A DNA stretch of 64,000 nucleotides. Origin: Aggregatilinea lenta. GTDB lineage: Bacteria; Chloroflexota; Anaerolineae; Aggregatilineales; Aggregatilineaceae. The translations under genes and the position numbers were made by a program. Positions 15,128 to 24,551 of the stretch are shown in pieces (within the stretch, counting starts at the first letter, position 1; each line of letters opens with the position of its first letter). The notes under the pieces were generated by a model, which did no database searches, was not told the DNA's origin, and saw nothing but the letters and a program-made list of their open reading frames with translations. The DNA is taken from positions 434,001 to 498,000 of the forward strand of contig NZ_BFCB01000003.1 in the NCBI RefSeq assembly GCF_003569045.1, read 5' to 3'.

Positions 15128-15951
15128 CCGGCACGACACACGTTTTGAAACTGGGCGGCGGCGCGGGCGTCGATCACACCCGCACGCTGCGGAATCTGGC
15201 GCAACGCATCCAACGCGGCGAGTGCTGGGTGCTGGTCCACGGCACGAGTGCGGCGGCCAACGACCTCGCGCAGCAGGTCGGCTACACGGTGCAGACCATC
15301 ACCAGCCCCGGCGGGCACACCAGCCGCTACACCGACGCGCGCATGATCGAGATCTACTGCGCGGCGGCGGCCTCGGTCAACCAGCGCCTGACGGCGGAAC
15401 TGGCGGGCCTGGGCGTGCGCGCGGTCGGGCTGGCTGGGCCGACGGTCATCTCTGCGCGGCGCAAAGAGGCGATCCGCGCACTGCGTAACGGGCGGCCCGT
15501 GCTGGTGCGTGACGACTTTTCGGGCGCGATTACGGGCGTGGACGGCGATGTGCTGGAACACCTGCTTGAGTCCGGCGTGACGCCGGTCATCGCGCCGGTG
15601 GCGCTGGGCGCGGCCTTCGAGCGGCTGAACGTGGACGGCGATCTCGTTGCGGCGACGGTCGCCCACGCGCTGGACGCGGACACGCTGACCATCCTCAGCA
15701 ACGTGCCCGGCCTGCTGCGCGACGTGGACGATCCCGGCTCGCTGGTGGCGCAGTTCGGCCTGAACGAGCTGGCGCGTTACGAACCGCTGGCCCAGGGTCG
15801 CATGAAGAAAAAACTGCTGGCCGCGCAGGCCGCCGGGGTCGCGCGCGTGATCCTGGCCGATTCGCGCCTGGACGATCCCATCGACGCGGCGCTGGCCGGG
15901 GCCGGAACGCATATCGTGAACGAGGTGCGGCATGTCGAGCATGCTTTCTGA
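15124..15951 (+). CDS. lysZ: LysW-aminoadipate kinase LysZ
   Basis: LysZ is an amino-acid kinase of the N-acetylglutamate kinase group and phosphorylates LysW-bound aminoadipate. The N-terminus VLKLGGGAG and the HGTSAAAN turn form the phosphate-binding region. TVISARRKEAIRA and the late KKKLLAAQAA segment, with the conserved Lys, are also visible. The ATG at 15124 overlaps the lysY stop, and the end overlaps lysJ by 20 bp. At 275 residues it is of normal length. Confidence 0.92.
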   Translation: MTGTTHVLKLGGGAGVDHTRTLRNLAQRIQRGECWVLVHGTSAAANDLAQQVGYTVQTITSPGGHTSRYTDARMIEIYCAAAASVNQRLTAELAGLGVRAVGLAGPTVISARRKEAIRALRNGRPVLVRDDFSGAITGVDGDVLEHLLESGVTPVIAPVALGAAFERLNVDGDLVAATVAHALDADTLTILSNVPGLLRDVDDPGSLVAQFGLNELARYEPLAQGRMKKKLLAAQAAGVARVILADSRLDDPIDAALAGAGTHIVNEVRHVEHAF

Positions 15952-17125
15952 TCGCGTGATGGACTGGGCGGCGCTGGAAGATACGCACAGCAGCGGCACG
16001 TACGTCAAACGCGACGTGCAGATCGTGCGCGGGCAGGGCGCGACGCTGGAAGACGCCGAAGGCCGCCGTTACATCGACTGCGTGGGCGGGCAGGGCGCGG
16101 CCAACCTGGGCCATGGCCACCCCGCCGTGCTGGAAGCGATCCGCGCGCAGTCGGCGGAGCTGATCACCTGCCCGGAGCTGTTTCATAACCCCGTGCGGGC
16201 GCGCTATCAGGCGGCGCTGTGCGAGGCGGCAGGCATGGCCCGCGTCTATCTGTGCAACAGCGGTGCGGAAGCGGTCGAGGCGGCGCTGAAGGCGGCGCGG
16301 CTGGCGACCGGGCGCGACGGCTTCGTGGCAACCATGCGCGGCTTTCATGGCCGCACGCTGGGCGCGCTGAGCTTCACCTGGGAGCGGCACTACCGCGAGC
16401 CGGTCGGCCCGTTGTTGATGTCGACCGTGACCCACGTTCCGTTCAACAACGTCGAGCGGCTCGCAGCAGCGCTGAACGACACTATCGCGGCGGTGATCGT
16501 CGAGGTGGTGCAGGGCGAAGGCGGCGTGCATCCGGCGGAGGCGGGCTATCTGCGCGCCGTGCAGGACCTGTGCCGCGCCAACGGATCGCTGCTGATCGTG
16601 GACGAGATTCAAACCGGCTTCGGGCGTACGGGCACACTGTTCGCTTACGAGCAGGACGGCATCGCGCCGGACGTGCTGTGTCTCGCCAAGAGCATGGCGG
16701 GCGGTCTGCCAGTGGGCGCGGCGCTGCTGGCGGAGACGGTCCCCGCGCTGCCGCCCGCGTCACACGGCAGCACGTTCGGCGGCAATCCGCTGGCATGCGC
16801 GGCGGGGCTGGCGGTGTTGGACGTGCTGCAAAACACCGACCTGATCGAGCGGGCGCGGACGCGCGGCGAGGCCGTGCGCGATCACCTGCGGGCCAATTTA
16901 CCGGGATCGGTCGCGCGTGACGTGCGCGGGCGCGGCCTGATGATCGGGATCGAGCTGCGCGGCAGGGTCGCTCCGGTGCTGTCGGCGCTGCAAGCGCGCG
17001 GCGTCCTGGCGCTGCCCGCCGGGAAAACGGTGCTGCGGCTGCTGCCGCCGCTGGTCATTACGGACGACGAACTATGGCAGGCGGTGGACACCGTCGAGGA
17101 GACTTTGAGCGATGCCGCTGAATAA
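15932..17125 (+). CDS. lysJ: LysW-gamma-lysine aminotransferase LysJ
   Basis: LysJ is a PLP-dependent class III aminotransferase related to ArgD. It converts LysW-aminoadipate semialdehyde to LysW-lysine with glutamate as donor. The 397-residue protein shows the PLP phosphate-binding region NSGAEAVEAALKAAR, the aromatic GFHGRTLG, VDEIQTGFGRTG with the PLP Asp, and the Schiff-base Lys in CLAKSMAGGLPVGA. It overlaps both neighbours, so it is well inside the operon. Acetylornithine activity as a second function is known for some relatives and cannot be excluded. Confidence 0.92.
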   Translation: MSSMLSDRVMDWAALEDTHSSGTYVKRDVQIVRGQGATLEDAEGRRYIDCVGGQGAANLGHGHPAVLEAIRAQSAELITCPELFHNPVRARYQAALCEAAGMARVYLCNSGAEAVEAALKAARLATGRDGFVATMRGFHGRTLGALSFTWERHYREPVGPLLMSTVTHVPFNNVERLAAALNDTIAAVIVEVVQGEGGVHPAEAGYLRAVQDLCRANGSLLIVDEIQTGFGRTGTLFAYEQDGIAPDVLCLAKSMAGGLPVGAALLAETVPALPPASHGSTFGGNPLACAAGLAVLDVLQNTDLIERARTRGEAVRDHLRANLPGSVARDVRGRGLMIGIELRGRVAPVLSALQARGVLALPAGKTVLRLLPPLVITDDELWQAVDTVEETLSDAAE

Positions 17126-18248
17126 CTACGCGATTATCGAAAGCACGCTGCGCGAAGGCGAGCAGTTCAGCACGGCGACGTTCAGTACGGCGCAGAAGTT
17201 GGAAATCGCCGGGATGCTCGACCAGTTCGGCGTCGAGATGATCGAAATGACCTCCCCCTGCGCCTCGCCGCAAAGCGAAGCGGACATCCGCGCCGTCGTG
17301 GCACAAAACCTCAACGCGCGCATCCTGACGCACATCCGCTGCAACCGCGACGACGCCCTGCGCGCGCTCGACACCGGCGTGCATGGCATCGACATCGTGA
17401 TCGGCACGTCGCCGCAGCTCATGGAGCACAGCCACGGCAAATCCATCCGGCAGATCGTCGATCTGGCCGCCGACGTGCTGAGCTTCGTGCGCGAGCAGGC
17501 GCCGGACATCATTCTGCGCTTCAGCACCGAAGACACGTTCCGCAGCCGCGAATCGGACCTGCTGCGCGTCTATCTGGCCGTGGCGGACCTGGGGCTGGTG
17601 AACCGGCTGGGCGTAGCGGACACGGTCGGGGTGGCGATGCCGCAGCAGGTCGAGGCGATGGTGCGCCAACTCGTACGCCTAACGCGGCTCGACGTCGAGT
17701 TCCACGGCCACAACGACAGCGGCTGCGCGATCGCCAACGCCTGCGCCGCGCTCGAAGGCGGCGCGACGCACGTCGATACGACCGTGCTGGGCATCGGCGA
17801 GCGCAACGGCATCACGCCGCTGGGCGGGCTGATGGCGCGGCTGTACACGCTCGACCGCTCGTACGTCGAGAAATACAACCTGCCGCTGCTGCCGCAAGTC
17901 GATGCGATGATCGCCAATATCTGCGGGCTGTCGATCCCGTTCAACAACTACATCACCGGGGCGAGCGCCTTCATCCACAAGGCGGGCATTCACGCCAAAG
18001 CGGTGCTGGCCGATCCGGGCACGTACGAAATTCTGCGGCCCGAAGACTTCGGACTGGTGCGCGAGGTCGCCATCGGTCACCGGTTGACCGGGTGGAACGC
18101 GGTGCGCCAGCGCGCGCAGACGCTGGGCCTGAACCTGGACGACGCCACGCTGCGCGCCATCACGCAGGACGTGAAGCGCCGCGCCGACGTGCAGCCGCTC
18201 AACCTGACCGAAGTCGATCAGTTGCTAATGGCCGCGGCGGGGCAGTAA
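17112..18248 (+). CDS. lys20: Homocitrate synthase
   Basis: This enzyme condenses acetyl-CoA with 2-oxoglutarate, the first step of the aminoadipate pathway. The 378-residue DRE-TIM protein begins with STLREGEQF and shows the metal-binding [18 protein letters not shown] and [10 protein letters not shown]. This pattern is shared by homocitrate synthases and related to isopropylmalate and citramalate synthases. The neighbouring homoaconitase-type and LysW genes decide for homocitrate synthase. Feedback inhibition by lysine is known for the Thermus enzyme and is plausible here. Its start overlaps the end of lysJ. Confidence 0.9.
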   Translation: MPLNNYAIIESTLREGEQFSTATFSTAQKLEIAGMLDQFGVEMIEMTSPCASPQSEADIRAVVAQNLNARILTHIRCNRDDALRALDTGVHGIDIVIGTSPQLMEHSHGKSIRQIVDLAADVLSFVREQAPDIILRFSTEDTFRSRESDLLRVYLAVADLGLVNRLGVADTVGVAMPQQVEAMVRQLVRLTRLDVEFHGHNDSGCAIANACAALEGGATHVDTTVLGIGERNGITPLGGLMARLYTLDRSYVEKYNLPLLPQVDAMIANICGLSIPFNNYITGASAFIHKAGIHAKAVLADPGTYEILRPEDFGLVREVAIGHRLTGWNAVRQRAQTLGLNLDDATLRAITQDVKRRADVQPLNLTEVDQLLMAAAGQ

Positions 18249-18250
18249 GC

Positions 18251-19513
18251 ATGAGCACAGGACGCACCTTTGCGGAAAAAGCGCTGGCCCGCGCCGCGGG
18301 CCTGGACGACGTACGCGCCGGGGATCTGATCGACGTCGCGCCGGACGTGATGCTCAGTCACGACAACTCCGCCGCGATCCGGCGCATCTTCGAGGAGACG
18401 GGCGCGCCGCGCATCGCCTACCCGGAGCGCGTGGCGATCACGCTCGATCACGCCGTGCCTGCGCCGACGACCAAACACGCCCAGAACCACGCCGAGATCC
18501 GCGAGTGGGTGCGGCAGCAGGGCATCGCGCACTTTTACGAGATCGGGCGCGGCATCTGCCACCAGGTGCTCAGCGAGGAAGCGGTCGTGCTGCCCGGCGA
18601 GACGATCTTCGGCGCGGACAGCCACACCACGCACTTCGGCTGGATGGGCGCGTTTGGCGCGGGCATCGGGCGCACGGAGATGGCCGCGCTGTGGGCCACT
18701 GGCGAGCTGTGGGTGCGCGTGCCGGAGGCGATGCGCATCACGCTGACCGGGACGCTGCCGCCGTGGGTGACGGCCAAAGACCTCAGCCTGCGCCTTCTGG
18801 GCGACCTGGGAGCGGACGGCGGGCTGTACCGCTCGGTGGAGTTCGCCGGGGACGGGATCGTCTCGCTCTCGGTCGAGTCGCGCATGGTGATCCCGAACAT
18901 GATGGCCGAGTTTGGCGCGAAAAACGCCTACCTGCCGCCGGACGAGGGTGTGTTCGAGTACCTGGAGCCGCACCGGACGCGCGACTATACGCCGCTCTAT
19001 CCCGACGCGGACGCCGTTTATGCCGCCGAATACACGCTCGACGTCAGCGCGCTGGAACCGCAGATCGCGCGTCCGCACCGCCCGGACCGCGTCGTGTCGC
19101 TCTCCGAGGTGGCGGGCCAGCCGGTGCAGCAGGCGTTTTTGGGCACGTGCACCAACGGGCGGATCGAGGATCTGCGCGCGGCGGCGGCGGTGCTGCGCGG
19201 CCAGCACGTGCGCTGCCGGATGGTGGTCATTCCCGCCAGCTCGCAGGTGTATTTGCAGGCGGCGCGTGAAGGGCTGATCGAGGTGTTTCTGGAGGCGGGC
19301 GCGGCCATCGGCACGCCGGGCTGCGGGCCGTGTATGGGCAATCACATGGGCATCCCCGCGCCGGGCGAGGTCACGATCAGCAGCGCCAACCGCAACTTCC
19401 GGGGGCGCATGGGCACGCCGGAATCGGACGTGTATCTCGCCAGCCCCGCCGTGGTGGCGGCCAGCGCGATCTGCGGCCAGATTGCCGATCCGAGGGAGGT
19501 GGTGCGGGAGTAA
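18251..19513 (+). CDS. hacA: Homoaconitase large subunit
   Basis: This LeuC-family Fe-S hydrolyase subunit interconverts homocitrate and homoisocitrate together with the small subunit at 20424. The 420-residue protein carries [17 protein letters not shown] and the three Fe-S cysteines in GTCTNGR and [16 protein letters not shown] binds substrate. I take the ATG at 18251, two bases after the homocitrate synthase stop; an open frame upstream is a shadow. LeuC itself is almost indistinguishable by eye, so the assignment depends on the operon. Confidence 0.88.
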   Translation: MSTGRTFAEKALARAAGLDDVRAGDLIDVAPDVMLSHDNSAAIRRIFEETGAPRIAYPERVAITLDHAVPAPTTKHAQNHAEIREWVRQQGIAHFYEIGRGICHQVLSEEAVVLPGETIFGADSHTTHFGWMGAFGAGIGRTEMAALWATGELWVRVPEAMRITLTGTLPPWVTAKDLSLRLLGDLGADGGLYRSVEFAGDGIVSLSVESRMVIPNMMAEFGAKNAYLPPDEGVFEYLEPHRTRDYTPLYPDADAVYAAEYTLDVSALEPQIARPHRPDRVVSLSEVAGQPVQQAFLGTCTNGRIEDLRAAAAVLRGQHVRCRMVVIPASSQVYLQAAREGLIEVFLEAGAAIGTPGCGPCMGNHMGIPAPGEVTISSANRNFRGRMGTPESDVYLASPAVVAASAICGQIADPREVVRE

Positions 19514-19657
19514 GGGGACGTTAAGCGAGTCTACCTTAACCCTACCACAGCTTTTGGGTTTGCACATCGGCGTCTTTGTACGAGGTTCTGCGGCGGCTCC
19601 GGCCTATACTCGGTTTTTCCGGTCTATGACAGGTCTGTTTGAGGGGAGAAACTGAGT

Positions 19658-20395
19658 ATGAACACGATCGATGCCGCGCCGCAGCGGCTGTACCTGATGC
19701 AGTTGAGCGCCGCGTCTGTGCCCGTCGCGCCGGGGCGATCGCTGGACATGGTGTGCGTGTGTTACCTCGTCGAGCTGAGCGACGGTCGGCGCGTGCTGAT
19801 CGATACCGGCCTGCCGGACGGCGCGTCGCTGATGGGTCTGCCGTCCATCGAGGGGAGCCTCACCGTGATCGACGCGTTGGCCGAGTTGGACCTGCGCCCG
19901 GCGGACATCGACGTGTTGGTTTGCACGCACTTCGACGTGGACCACGTGGGTTTTCACGATGCCTTCCCGCAGGCGGCGTGCATCGTGCAGCGGCGGCACT
20001 ACGAGCAGGCGCGCGGCGGCGATGCGCGGTATGCGGCGGCGCGCGAGCACTGGGATCACCCCGCGCTGCGCTACCGGCTGGTGGACGGCGACGTCGAGTT
20101 GTTTCCTGGCCTGACGCTGATCGAGACCAGTGGGCACGCGCCGGGACACCAGTCCGTGCTGGTGCGGCTGCCGCACACGGGTCCGGTGCTGCTGGCGATC
20201 GACGCGGTGATGATGGCGCGGCTGTTCACGCCCGATCGTGCGGCGTGGCCGATGGATGACAACGAGGCCGAACTGCGTGCCAGCACGCAGAAGCTGCTCG
20301 ACGTGGCCGCGCACGAGGGCGTCACCCTGACCGTGTTCGGGCACGATGGCGAACAGTGGCGCACGCTCAAACGCGCGCCGGAGTTTTACGATTGA
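19658..20395 (+). CDS. Metallo-beta-lactamase-fold hydrolase inserted in the lysine operon
   Basis: The 245-residue protein has the MBL-fold metal motif as HFDVDH (with Asp in place of the middle His of HxHxDH), a downstream SGHAPGH and a late AIDAV Asp region. It resembles N-acyl-homoserine-lactonase-like members. AGGGGAGAA precedes the ATG. It lies between the two homoaconitase subunits, 144 bp after hacA and 28 bp before hacB, and is read in the same direction. No step of the lysine pathway needs such an enzyme. A lactone or thioester housekeeping role is conceivable but unsupported. Confidence 0.85.
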   Translation: MNTIDAAPQRLYLMQLSAASVPVAPGRSLDMVCVCYLVELSDGRRVLIDTGLPDGASLMGLPSIEGSLTVIDALAELDLRPADIDVLVCTHFDVDHVGFHDAFPQAACIVQRRHYEQARGGDARYAAAREHWDHPALRYRLVDGDVELFPGLTLIETSGHAPGHQSVLVRLPHTGPVLLAIDAVMMARLFTPDRAAWPMDDNEAELRASTQKLLDVAAHEGVTLTVFGHDGEQWRTLKRAPEFYD

Positions 20396-20423
20396 TCGAA
20401 ACCCCTGGATCGAGAGGGGAACA

Positions 20424-20948
20424 ATGGGTAATTCGCAGGACGGATCATGGACCACGCACCGCGTGTGGGTCTACGGCGACGACGTGAACACCGACGTGAT
20501 TTTCCCGGGCCGCTATACGTACACGGTCAGCGCGGCGAACGAGGTCGCGGCGCACGCGCTCGAAGACCTCGATACGTCGTTTGCGGCGCAAGTGCAGCCG
20601 GGCGACGTGATCGTGGCCGGGCGCAACTGGGGTAACGGCAGCAGCCGCGAGCAGGCCGTGACCGCGCTCAAGTACGCGGGGGTGGCGGCGGTCATTGCGG
20701 AGTCGTTCGCGCGCATCTACTACCGCAACTGCATCAACCAGGGCCTGCTGCCGGTGGTGTGTCCCGGTCTAGCCGCGCGCCTGCATACCGGCGACACGAT
20801 CCAGATCGACCGCGCCGCCGGGCGGTTGCTCGCGGCGGGACAGGAATACACCATCTCGCGCCTGTCGCCCTCCGTGCAGGCCATCCTGGACGCGGGTGGG
20901 CTGGTCCCCATGCTCCAACGGCGCTTCAAAGGAGAATCCGTTTCATGA
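20424..20948 (+). CDS. hacB: Homoaconitase small subunit
   Basis: This LeuD-type swivel-domain subunit (174 residues) shows YGDDVNTDVIFPGRY, GRNWGNGSSREQA with the substrate-recognition loop, and FARIYYRNCINQGL. It completes the homoaconitase whose large subunit is at 18251. I chose the ATG at 20424, with GAGAGGGGA upstream, over the longer open frame from 20346. Its stop overlaps the dehydrogenase start at 20945. Confidence 0.9.
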   Translation: MGNSQDGSWTTHRVWVYGDDVNTDVIFPGRYTYTVSAANEVAAHALEDLDTSFAAQVQPGDVIVAGRNWGNGSSREQAVTALKYAGVAAVIAESFARIYYRNCINQGLLPVVCPGLAARLHTGDTIQIDRAAGRLLAAGQEYTISRLSPSVQAILDAGGLVPMLQRRFKGESVS

Positions 20949-21916
20949 CACACCTGATTACACTCATCTCCGGTGACGGCATCGGCGCGGAAGTGATTCC
21001 GGCGGCGCGGACCGTGTTGGAAGCGCTCGATCTGCCGCTGCGCTTCCAGGAAGCGGATGCAGGCTTCGGCACGTTCGAGCGCGTGGGCGACGCGCTGCCG
21101 CCTGCCACGCTCGACGCCTGCGCCGCCAGCGACGCGATCCTGTTCGGCGCGACCAGCTCGCCCATGGCTAAGGTGGCGGGCTACCAAAGCCCGATCCTTA
21201 ACCTGCGCCGCCACTTTGACCTGTTCGCCAACCTGCGCCCGGCGGTGGGCGAGGGTGTCGATCTGCTGATCGTGCGCGAAAACACCGAGGGCCTCTACAG
21301 CCGCCGCGAGCGCGTGGAGGACGGCGGCGCGACCGCTATTGCGGAACGCGTAATCACGGCGGCGGCATCCGAGCGTATCACGCATGTGGCGTGCGAGCAG
21401 GCGCGCGCCCGTCGCGGCAAACTGACCATCGTGCACAAGGCCAACGTGCTCAAGGAGACGTGCGGCCTGTTCCGGCGCGCTGCTTTTGGGGTGGCGACGG
21501 ACTATCCCGATCTGGCCGTCGAGGAGCTGCTGGTTGATACGGCGGCGATGCGGCTGGTGCAGGACCCAGGGCGTTTCGACGTGCTGGTGACGACGAATCT
21601 GTTCGGGGACATTTTGAGCGATCTTGCCGCCGGGATGACCGGTGGGCTGGGTATGGCCCCGTCGGCCAACGTGGGAGCGGGACACCCGGCGCTGTTCGAG
21701 CCGGTGCACGGCAGCGCGCCGGACATCGCGGGTCAGGGGATCGCCGATCCGCGTGCTGCGATCCTCAGCGCGGCGATGCTGCTCGACTTTCTGGGGTACA
21801 CAGAGGCGGCCTCGGCGCTGCGCCGCGCGACCTATGCCACGCCGCACACGGGGAACACGGCGCACACCGCGCGGGCGATCCTGGCGCAGATGGAACGAGA
21901 CGGCGCGCATGTCTGA
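20945..21916 (+). CDS. Homoisocitrate dehydrogenase
   Basis: This beta-decarboxylating dehydrogenase (323 residues) oxidises homoisocitrate to 2-oxoadipate with NAD. Family features are [14 protein letters not shown] at the N-terminus, [22 protein letters not shown], the catalytic IVHKANVLK and [16 protein letters not shown], which holds the metal-binding Asp residues. [14 protein letters not shown] and the cofactor-binding end complete the fold. Isopropylmalate and isocitrate dehydrogenases look alike; the operon favours homoisocitrate. The ATG overlaps the hacB stop. Confidence 0.87.
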   Translation: MTHLITLISGDGIGAEVIPAARTVLEALDLPLRFQEADAGFGTFERVGDALPPATLDACAASDAILFGATSSPMAKVAGYQSPILNLRRHFDLFANLRPAVGEGVDLLIVRENTEGLYSRRERVEDGGATAIAERVITAAASERITHVACEQARARRGKLTIVHKANVLKETCGLFRRAAFGVATDYPDLAVEELLVDTAAMRLVQDPGRFDVLVTTNLFGDILSDLAAGMTGGLGMAPSANVGAGHPALFEPVHGSAPDIAGQGIADPRAAILSAAMLLDFLGYTEAASALRRATYATPHTGNTAHTARAILAQMERDGAHV

Positions 21917-22958
21917 TCTGCTGATTGAGCTGGTCCGGCGCACGAGTCTGTCGGGGCAGGAAGCGCCCGCCGTGCGCTATCTGGTGGCGTGGATGGCCGC
22001 GCACGGCTTCGACGCGATCGTGGACGAGGCGGGCAGCGCCTGCGGCGTGCGCGGGTCGCAGGACGCGCCGCATACGCTGATGCTGTTGGGGCACATCGAC
22101 ACCGTGCCGGGCGAGATCCCGGTGCGCGTGGAGGACGGCGTGCTCTATGGGCGCGGCAGCGTGGATGCCAAGGGGCCGCTGTGCGCCTTCACGGAAGCCG
22201 CCGCCAGCGCCGCGATCCCGGACGGCTGGCGCGTGGTCGTCGTCGGGGCGGTCGAGGAGGAAAGCGCGACGAGCAAGGGCGCGCGCACTGTGCGCGACTG
22301 CTTCACGCCGGATGCTTGCATCATCGGAGAGCCGAGCGGGGTGGAGCACGTCACGCTGGGCTACAAGGGCCGCCTGCTGGTCGATTTTACGCTGCGCCGC
22401 CCGGTCGCGCACACCTCCCGGCCAGAGCCGACCGTCGGCGCGTTGGGGGCGGCGTTCTGGAGTCAGGTCGCGGCGTGGTGCGAGGCGCAAAACAAAGGGG
22501 CGGAGCGCGCCTTCGATCAGGTGCTGCCGAGCCTGCGCAGTATCAATACCGAGTCGGACGGCTTCCACGACACGGTGCGCCTGACGGTCGGGTTCCGCCT
22601 GCCACCGCGGCTGTCGCCGGAAGCGGTGCGGAGCGCGATCGCGCCCTTCGCCCCGGCGGACGCCGAACTGCGCACCTACGGGCCGGAGCAGGCTTACCAG
22701 GGCGACAAAAACAACGCGCTCGTGCGCGCACTTCTGGCCGCAATCCGCACGCAGGGATCGCGCCCCGGCTTCGTGCTGAAGGGCGGCACGAGCGACATGA
22801 ACGTGGTCGGCCCCGCCTGGAACTGCCCGATCGTCGCGTACGGTCCCGGCGACAGCGCGCTCGACCACACGCCCGACGAGCACATCTCGCTGGCGGAATA
22901 CGCGCAGGGCGTCGCCACGCTGCGCCACGTGATCGAGCACCTGCCCGCAGGAATGTAA
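21909..22958 (+). CDS. lysK: LysW-lysine hydrolase LysK
   Basis: LysK releases lysine from LysW, the last step of the pathway. The 349-residue M20-type metallopeptidase shows [11 protein letters not shown] (metal-binding His and the catalytic-pair Asp), [29 protein letters not shown] with the catalytic Glu-Glu, and [17 protein letters not shown] near the C-terminus. The start ATG lies within the last codons of the dehydrogenase gene. It ends the operon; the mscL promoter region follows. Confidence 0.92.
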   Translation: MSDLLIELVRRTSLSGQEAPAVRYLVAWMAAHGFDAIVDEAGSACGVRGSQDAPHTLMLLGHIDTVPGEIPVRVEDGVLYGRGSVDAKGPLCAFTEAAASAAIPDGWRVVVVGAVEEESATSKGARTVRDCFTPDACIIGEPSGVEHVTLGYKGRLLVDFTLRRPVAHTSRPEPTVGALGAAFWSQVAAWCEAQNKGAERAFDQVLPSLRSINTESDGFHDTVRLTVGFRLPPRLSPEAVRSAIAPFAPADAELRTYGPEQAYQGDKNNALVRALLAAIRTQGSRPGFVLKGGTSDMNVVGPAWNCPIVAYGPGDSALDHTPDEHISLAEYAQGVATLRHVIEHLPAGM

Positions 22959-23063
22959 GTACAATCCTCCTAAGAAGATTGCGCTAAAAGAAGTAATGAC
23001 CTCATAATAAGGGCATGGAAAGTTGGCATAGCGACCTGCTCCCGGCACCATAAGGAGGATTCC

Positions 23064-23495
23064 ATGCTCAAAGAGTTTCGTGACTTCATCATGCGCGGTA
23101 ACGTGCTCGATCTCGCCGTTGGTATCATCATCGGTCTGGCGTTCACAACCGTTGTGAACTCGCTGGTGAACGATATCATCATGCCGCCGATCGGCGTGCT
23201 GATCGGCGGCCTCGACTTTTCGGCCATTGTGATCACGCTGAAGGAAGCCCAGGGCGACGATCCGGCGGTGACCATGAACGTCGGCGTGTTCATCAACGCT
23301 ATCATTAACTTTTTGATCGTCGCCCTGGCCGTGTTTATGCTGGTCAAAGGCGTGAATAGTGCAATGGAGCAGATGCGCCGCCGGCAAAAGGCCCAAGACG
23401 CCGTCGCGCCGCCGGAGCCGACCGTGGACGAGAAGACACTCGCCGCGTTGGAGCAGTTGAACGGTACTTTGGAGAAGCTCGAACACAAATTGTGA
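23064..23495 (+). CDS. mscL: Large-conductance mechanosensitive channel MscL
   Basis: MscL opens at high membrane tension to release osmolytes. The 143-residue protein starts MLKEFRDFIMRGNVLDLAVG, the diagnostic N-terminus. It has TM1 (about 15-45), a periplasmic loop, TM2 (about 75-98) and a charged cytoplasmic helix bundle. AAGGAGG lies before the ATG. A weak promoter (TTGCGC at 22979 and CATAAT 18 bp later) suggests independent transcription. A strong terminator follows. Confidence 0.95.
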   Translation: MLKEFRDFIMRGNVLDLAVGIIIGLAFTTVVNSLVNDIIMPPIGVLIGGLDFSAIVITLKEAQGDDPAVTMNVGVFINAIINFLIVALAVFMLVKGVNSAMEQMRRRQKAQDAVAPPEPTVDEKTLAALEQLNGTLEKLEHKL

Positions 23496-23513
23496 CCACG
23501 ACGCTACACACGA

Positions 23514-23552
23514 AAAACGAGCTACCCTTTATACCAGGACAGCTCGTTTTTT
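23514..23552 (+). terminator. Bidirectional terminator between mscL and the DtxR gene
   Basis: AAAACGAGCT (23514-23523) and AGCTCGTTTT (23541-23550) form a perfect ten-base-pair stem with T-runs on both strands. It sits between two convergent genes and probably serves both. Confidence 0.88.
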
Positions 23553-23575
23553 ATGGGTTATGGAGATGGTGGGCG

Positions 23576-24226
23576 TCAGGGCGCTTCGACGTACAGCTCG
23601 CTGGCCAGCTCGTTGCCGATGACAAAACGGTCGCCTTCACAGTCCAGATGCACCGGGCCGTTGAACGGGCTGCGCGCGGTCACGGTGACCAGCCGCCCCG
23701 GAATCAGGCTCACGTCGCGCAGATAGCGCAGCTTCTCGACGTCGTGTGTCTTGACGCGGCTGACGCGTGCGGGCTTCTTTTCGTCCCACTCACTCAGCGG
23801 CCCGTCGATGACCTTCGGCATGACGCCGTCCCTGGTCGGGATCGGCTCGCCGTGCGGGCAGCGCTTGGGGAACCCGGCCATCGCGTCCATGCGGTCGATC
23901 AGCTTATCGTCTACGCCGCGCTCCAACCGCTCTACCATGTCGTGCACTTCTTCCCACCCGAAGCCCATCACCTTGACCATGTAGACTTCGAGGATGCGAT
24001 GGCGGCGGATGACCATCAGGGCGATGGCCGCGCCGTCCGGCGTGAGGCGGATGCCCTTATACGGTTCGTGTTCGATGTACCCGTTCTCGGCCATGCGCCG
24101 GATCATGCGCGAGGCAGCCTGTAACGAGACGCCCATGCTCTCTGCCACCATCGACAGGGTGACCCAGTCGTGGCCTTCCTGAAGGCGGTAGATCTCGCCT
24201 AGATAAAACCATACTGTGGGGCACAT
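23576..24226 (-). CDS. DtxR/MntR-family metal-dependent transcriptional regulator
   Basis: The 216-residue protein has an N-terminal winged helix (VTLSMVAESMGVSLQAASRMIRRMAENGYIEH) and then the dimerisation and metal-binding domain with HRILEVYMVKVMGF and EEVHDMVERLE. RCPHGEPIP is typical of DtxR members, and a C-terminal SH3/FeoA-like domain begins near residue 150. It is expected to bind Fe(II) or Mn(II) as corepressor. The divergent neighbour is an FhuF-like iron reductase, which favours iron. The start is the ATG at 24226. Confidence 0.9.
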   Translation of the reverse strand: MCPTVWFYLGEIYRLQEGHDWVTLSMVAESMGVSLQAASRMIRRMAENGYIEHEPYKGIRLTPDGAAIALMVIRRHRILEVYMVKVMGFGWEEVHDMVERLERGVDDKLIDRMDAMAGFPKRCPHGEPIPTRDGVMPKVIDGPLSEWDEKKPARVSRVKTHDVEKLRYLRDVSLIPGRLVTVTARSPFNGPVHLDCEGDRFVIGNELASELYVEAP

Positions 24227-24551
24227 CTCGTCTTCGTTAATCCTTCCGTTGGAGGCCGAGGTTTAAAGGCCATTGAAACTACGTTTTCCTCGCCAAGCTA
24301 CTTGACGTTTCATATTGGGGCCTAGTTTTAAAGATAATTGTCTTGCAAACTATATCTGCTTGTGCATTCGGGCGCAACCAATTTCATTGTTTCTCACGCT
24401 TTTCATATGCCATTTTGGATAGTTTGGCCCGGACCGGAGCATGAGGCATTCAAACGGGGCGACTGCGCCGTGACGTGCGCCTATTTTGACATCTGCGCGT
24501 GACGGATGCCACACATTCGCGAGCGTGTCTCGAACACCGGAAGGAGACGTC
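24227..24551. promoter_or_regulatory. Divergent dtxR-type/fhuF-like control region
   Basis: This AT-rich region carries no gene. It contains a near-palindrome AAGATAATTGTCTT at 24331-24344 (12 of 14 positions symmetric) that could be the operator of the adjacent regulator. GGAAGGAGA at about 24539 is the ribosome-binding site of the fhuF-like gene. No clear -35/-10 pair could be fixed. Confidence 0.45.

Noticed and set aside
24486-24551. TTGACA at 24487 as a -35 box for the fhuF-like gene
   Set aside because: No acceptable -10 lies 16-19 bp downstream.
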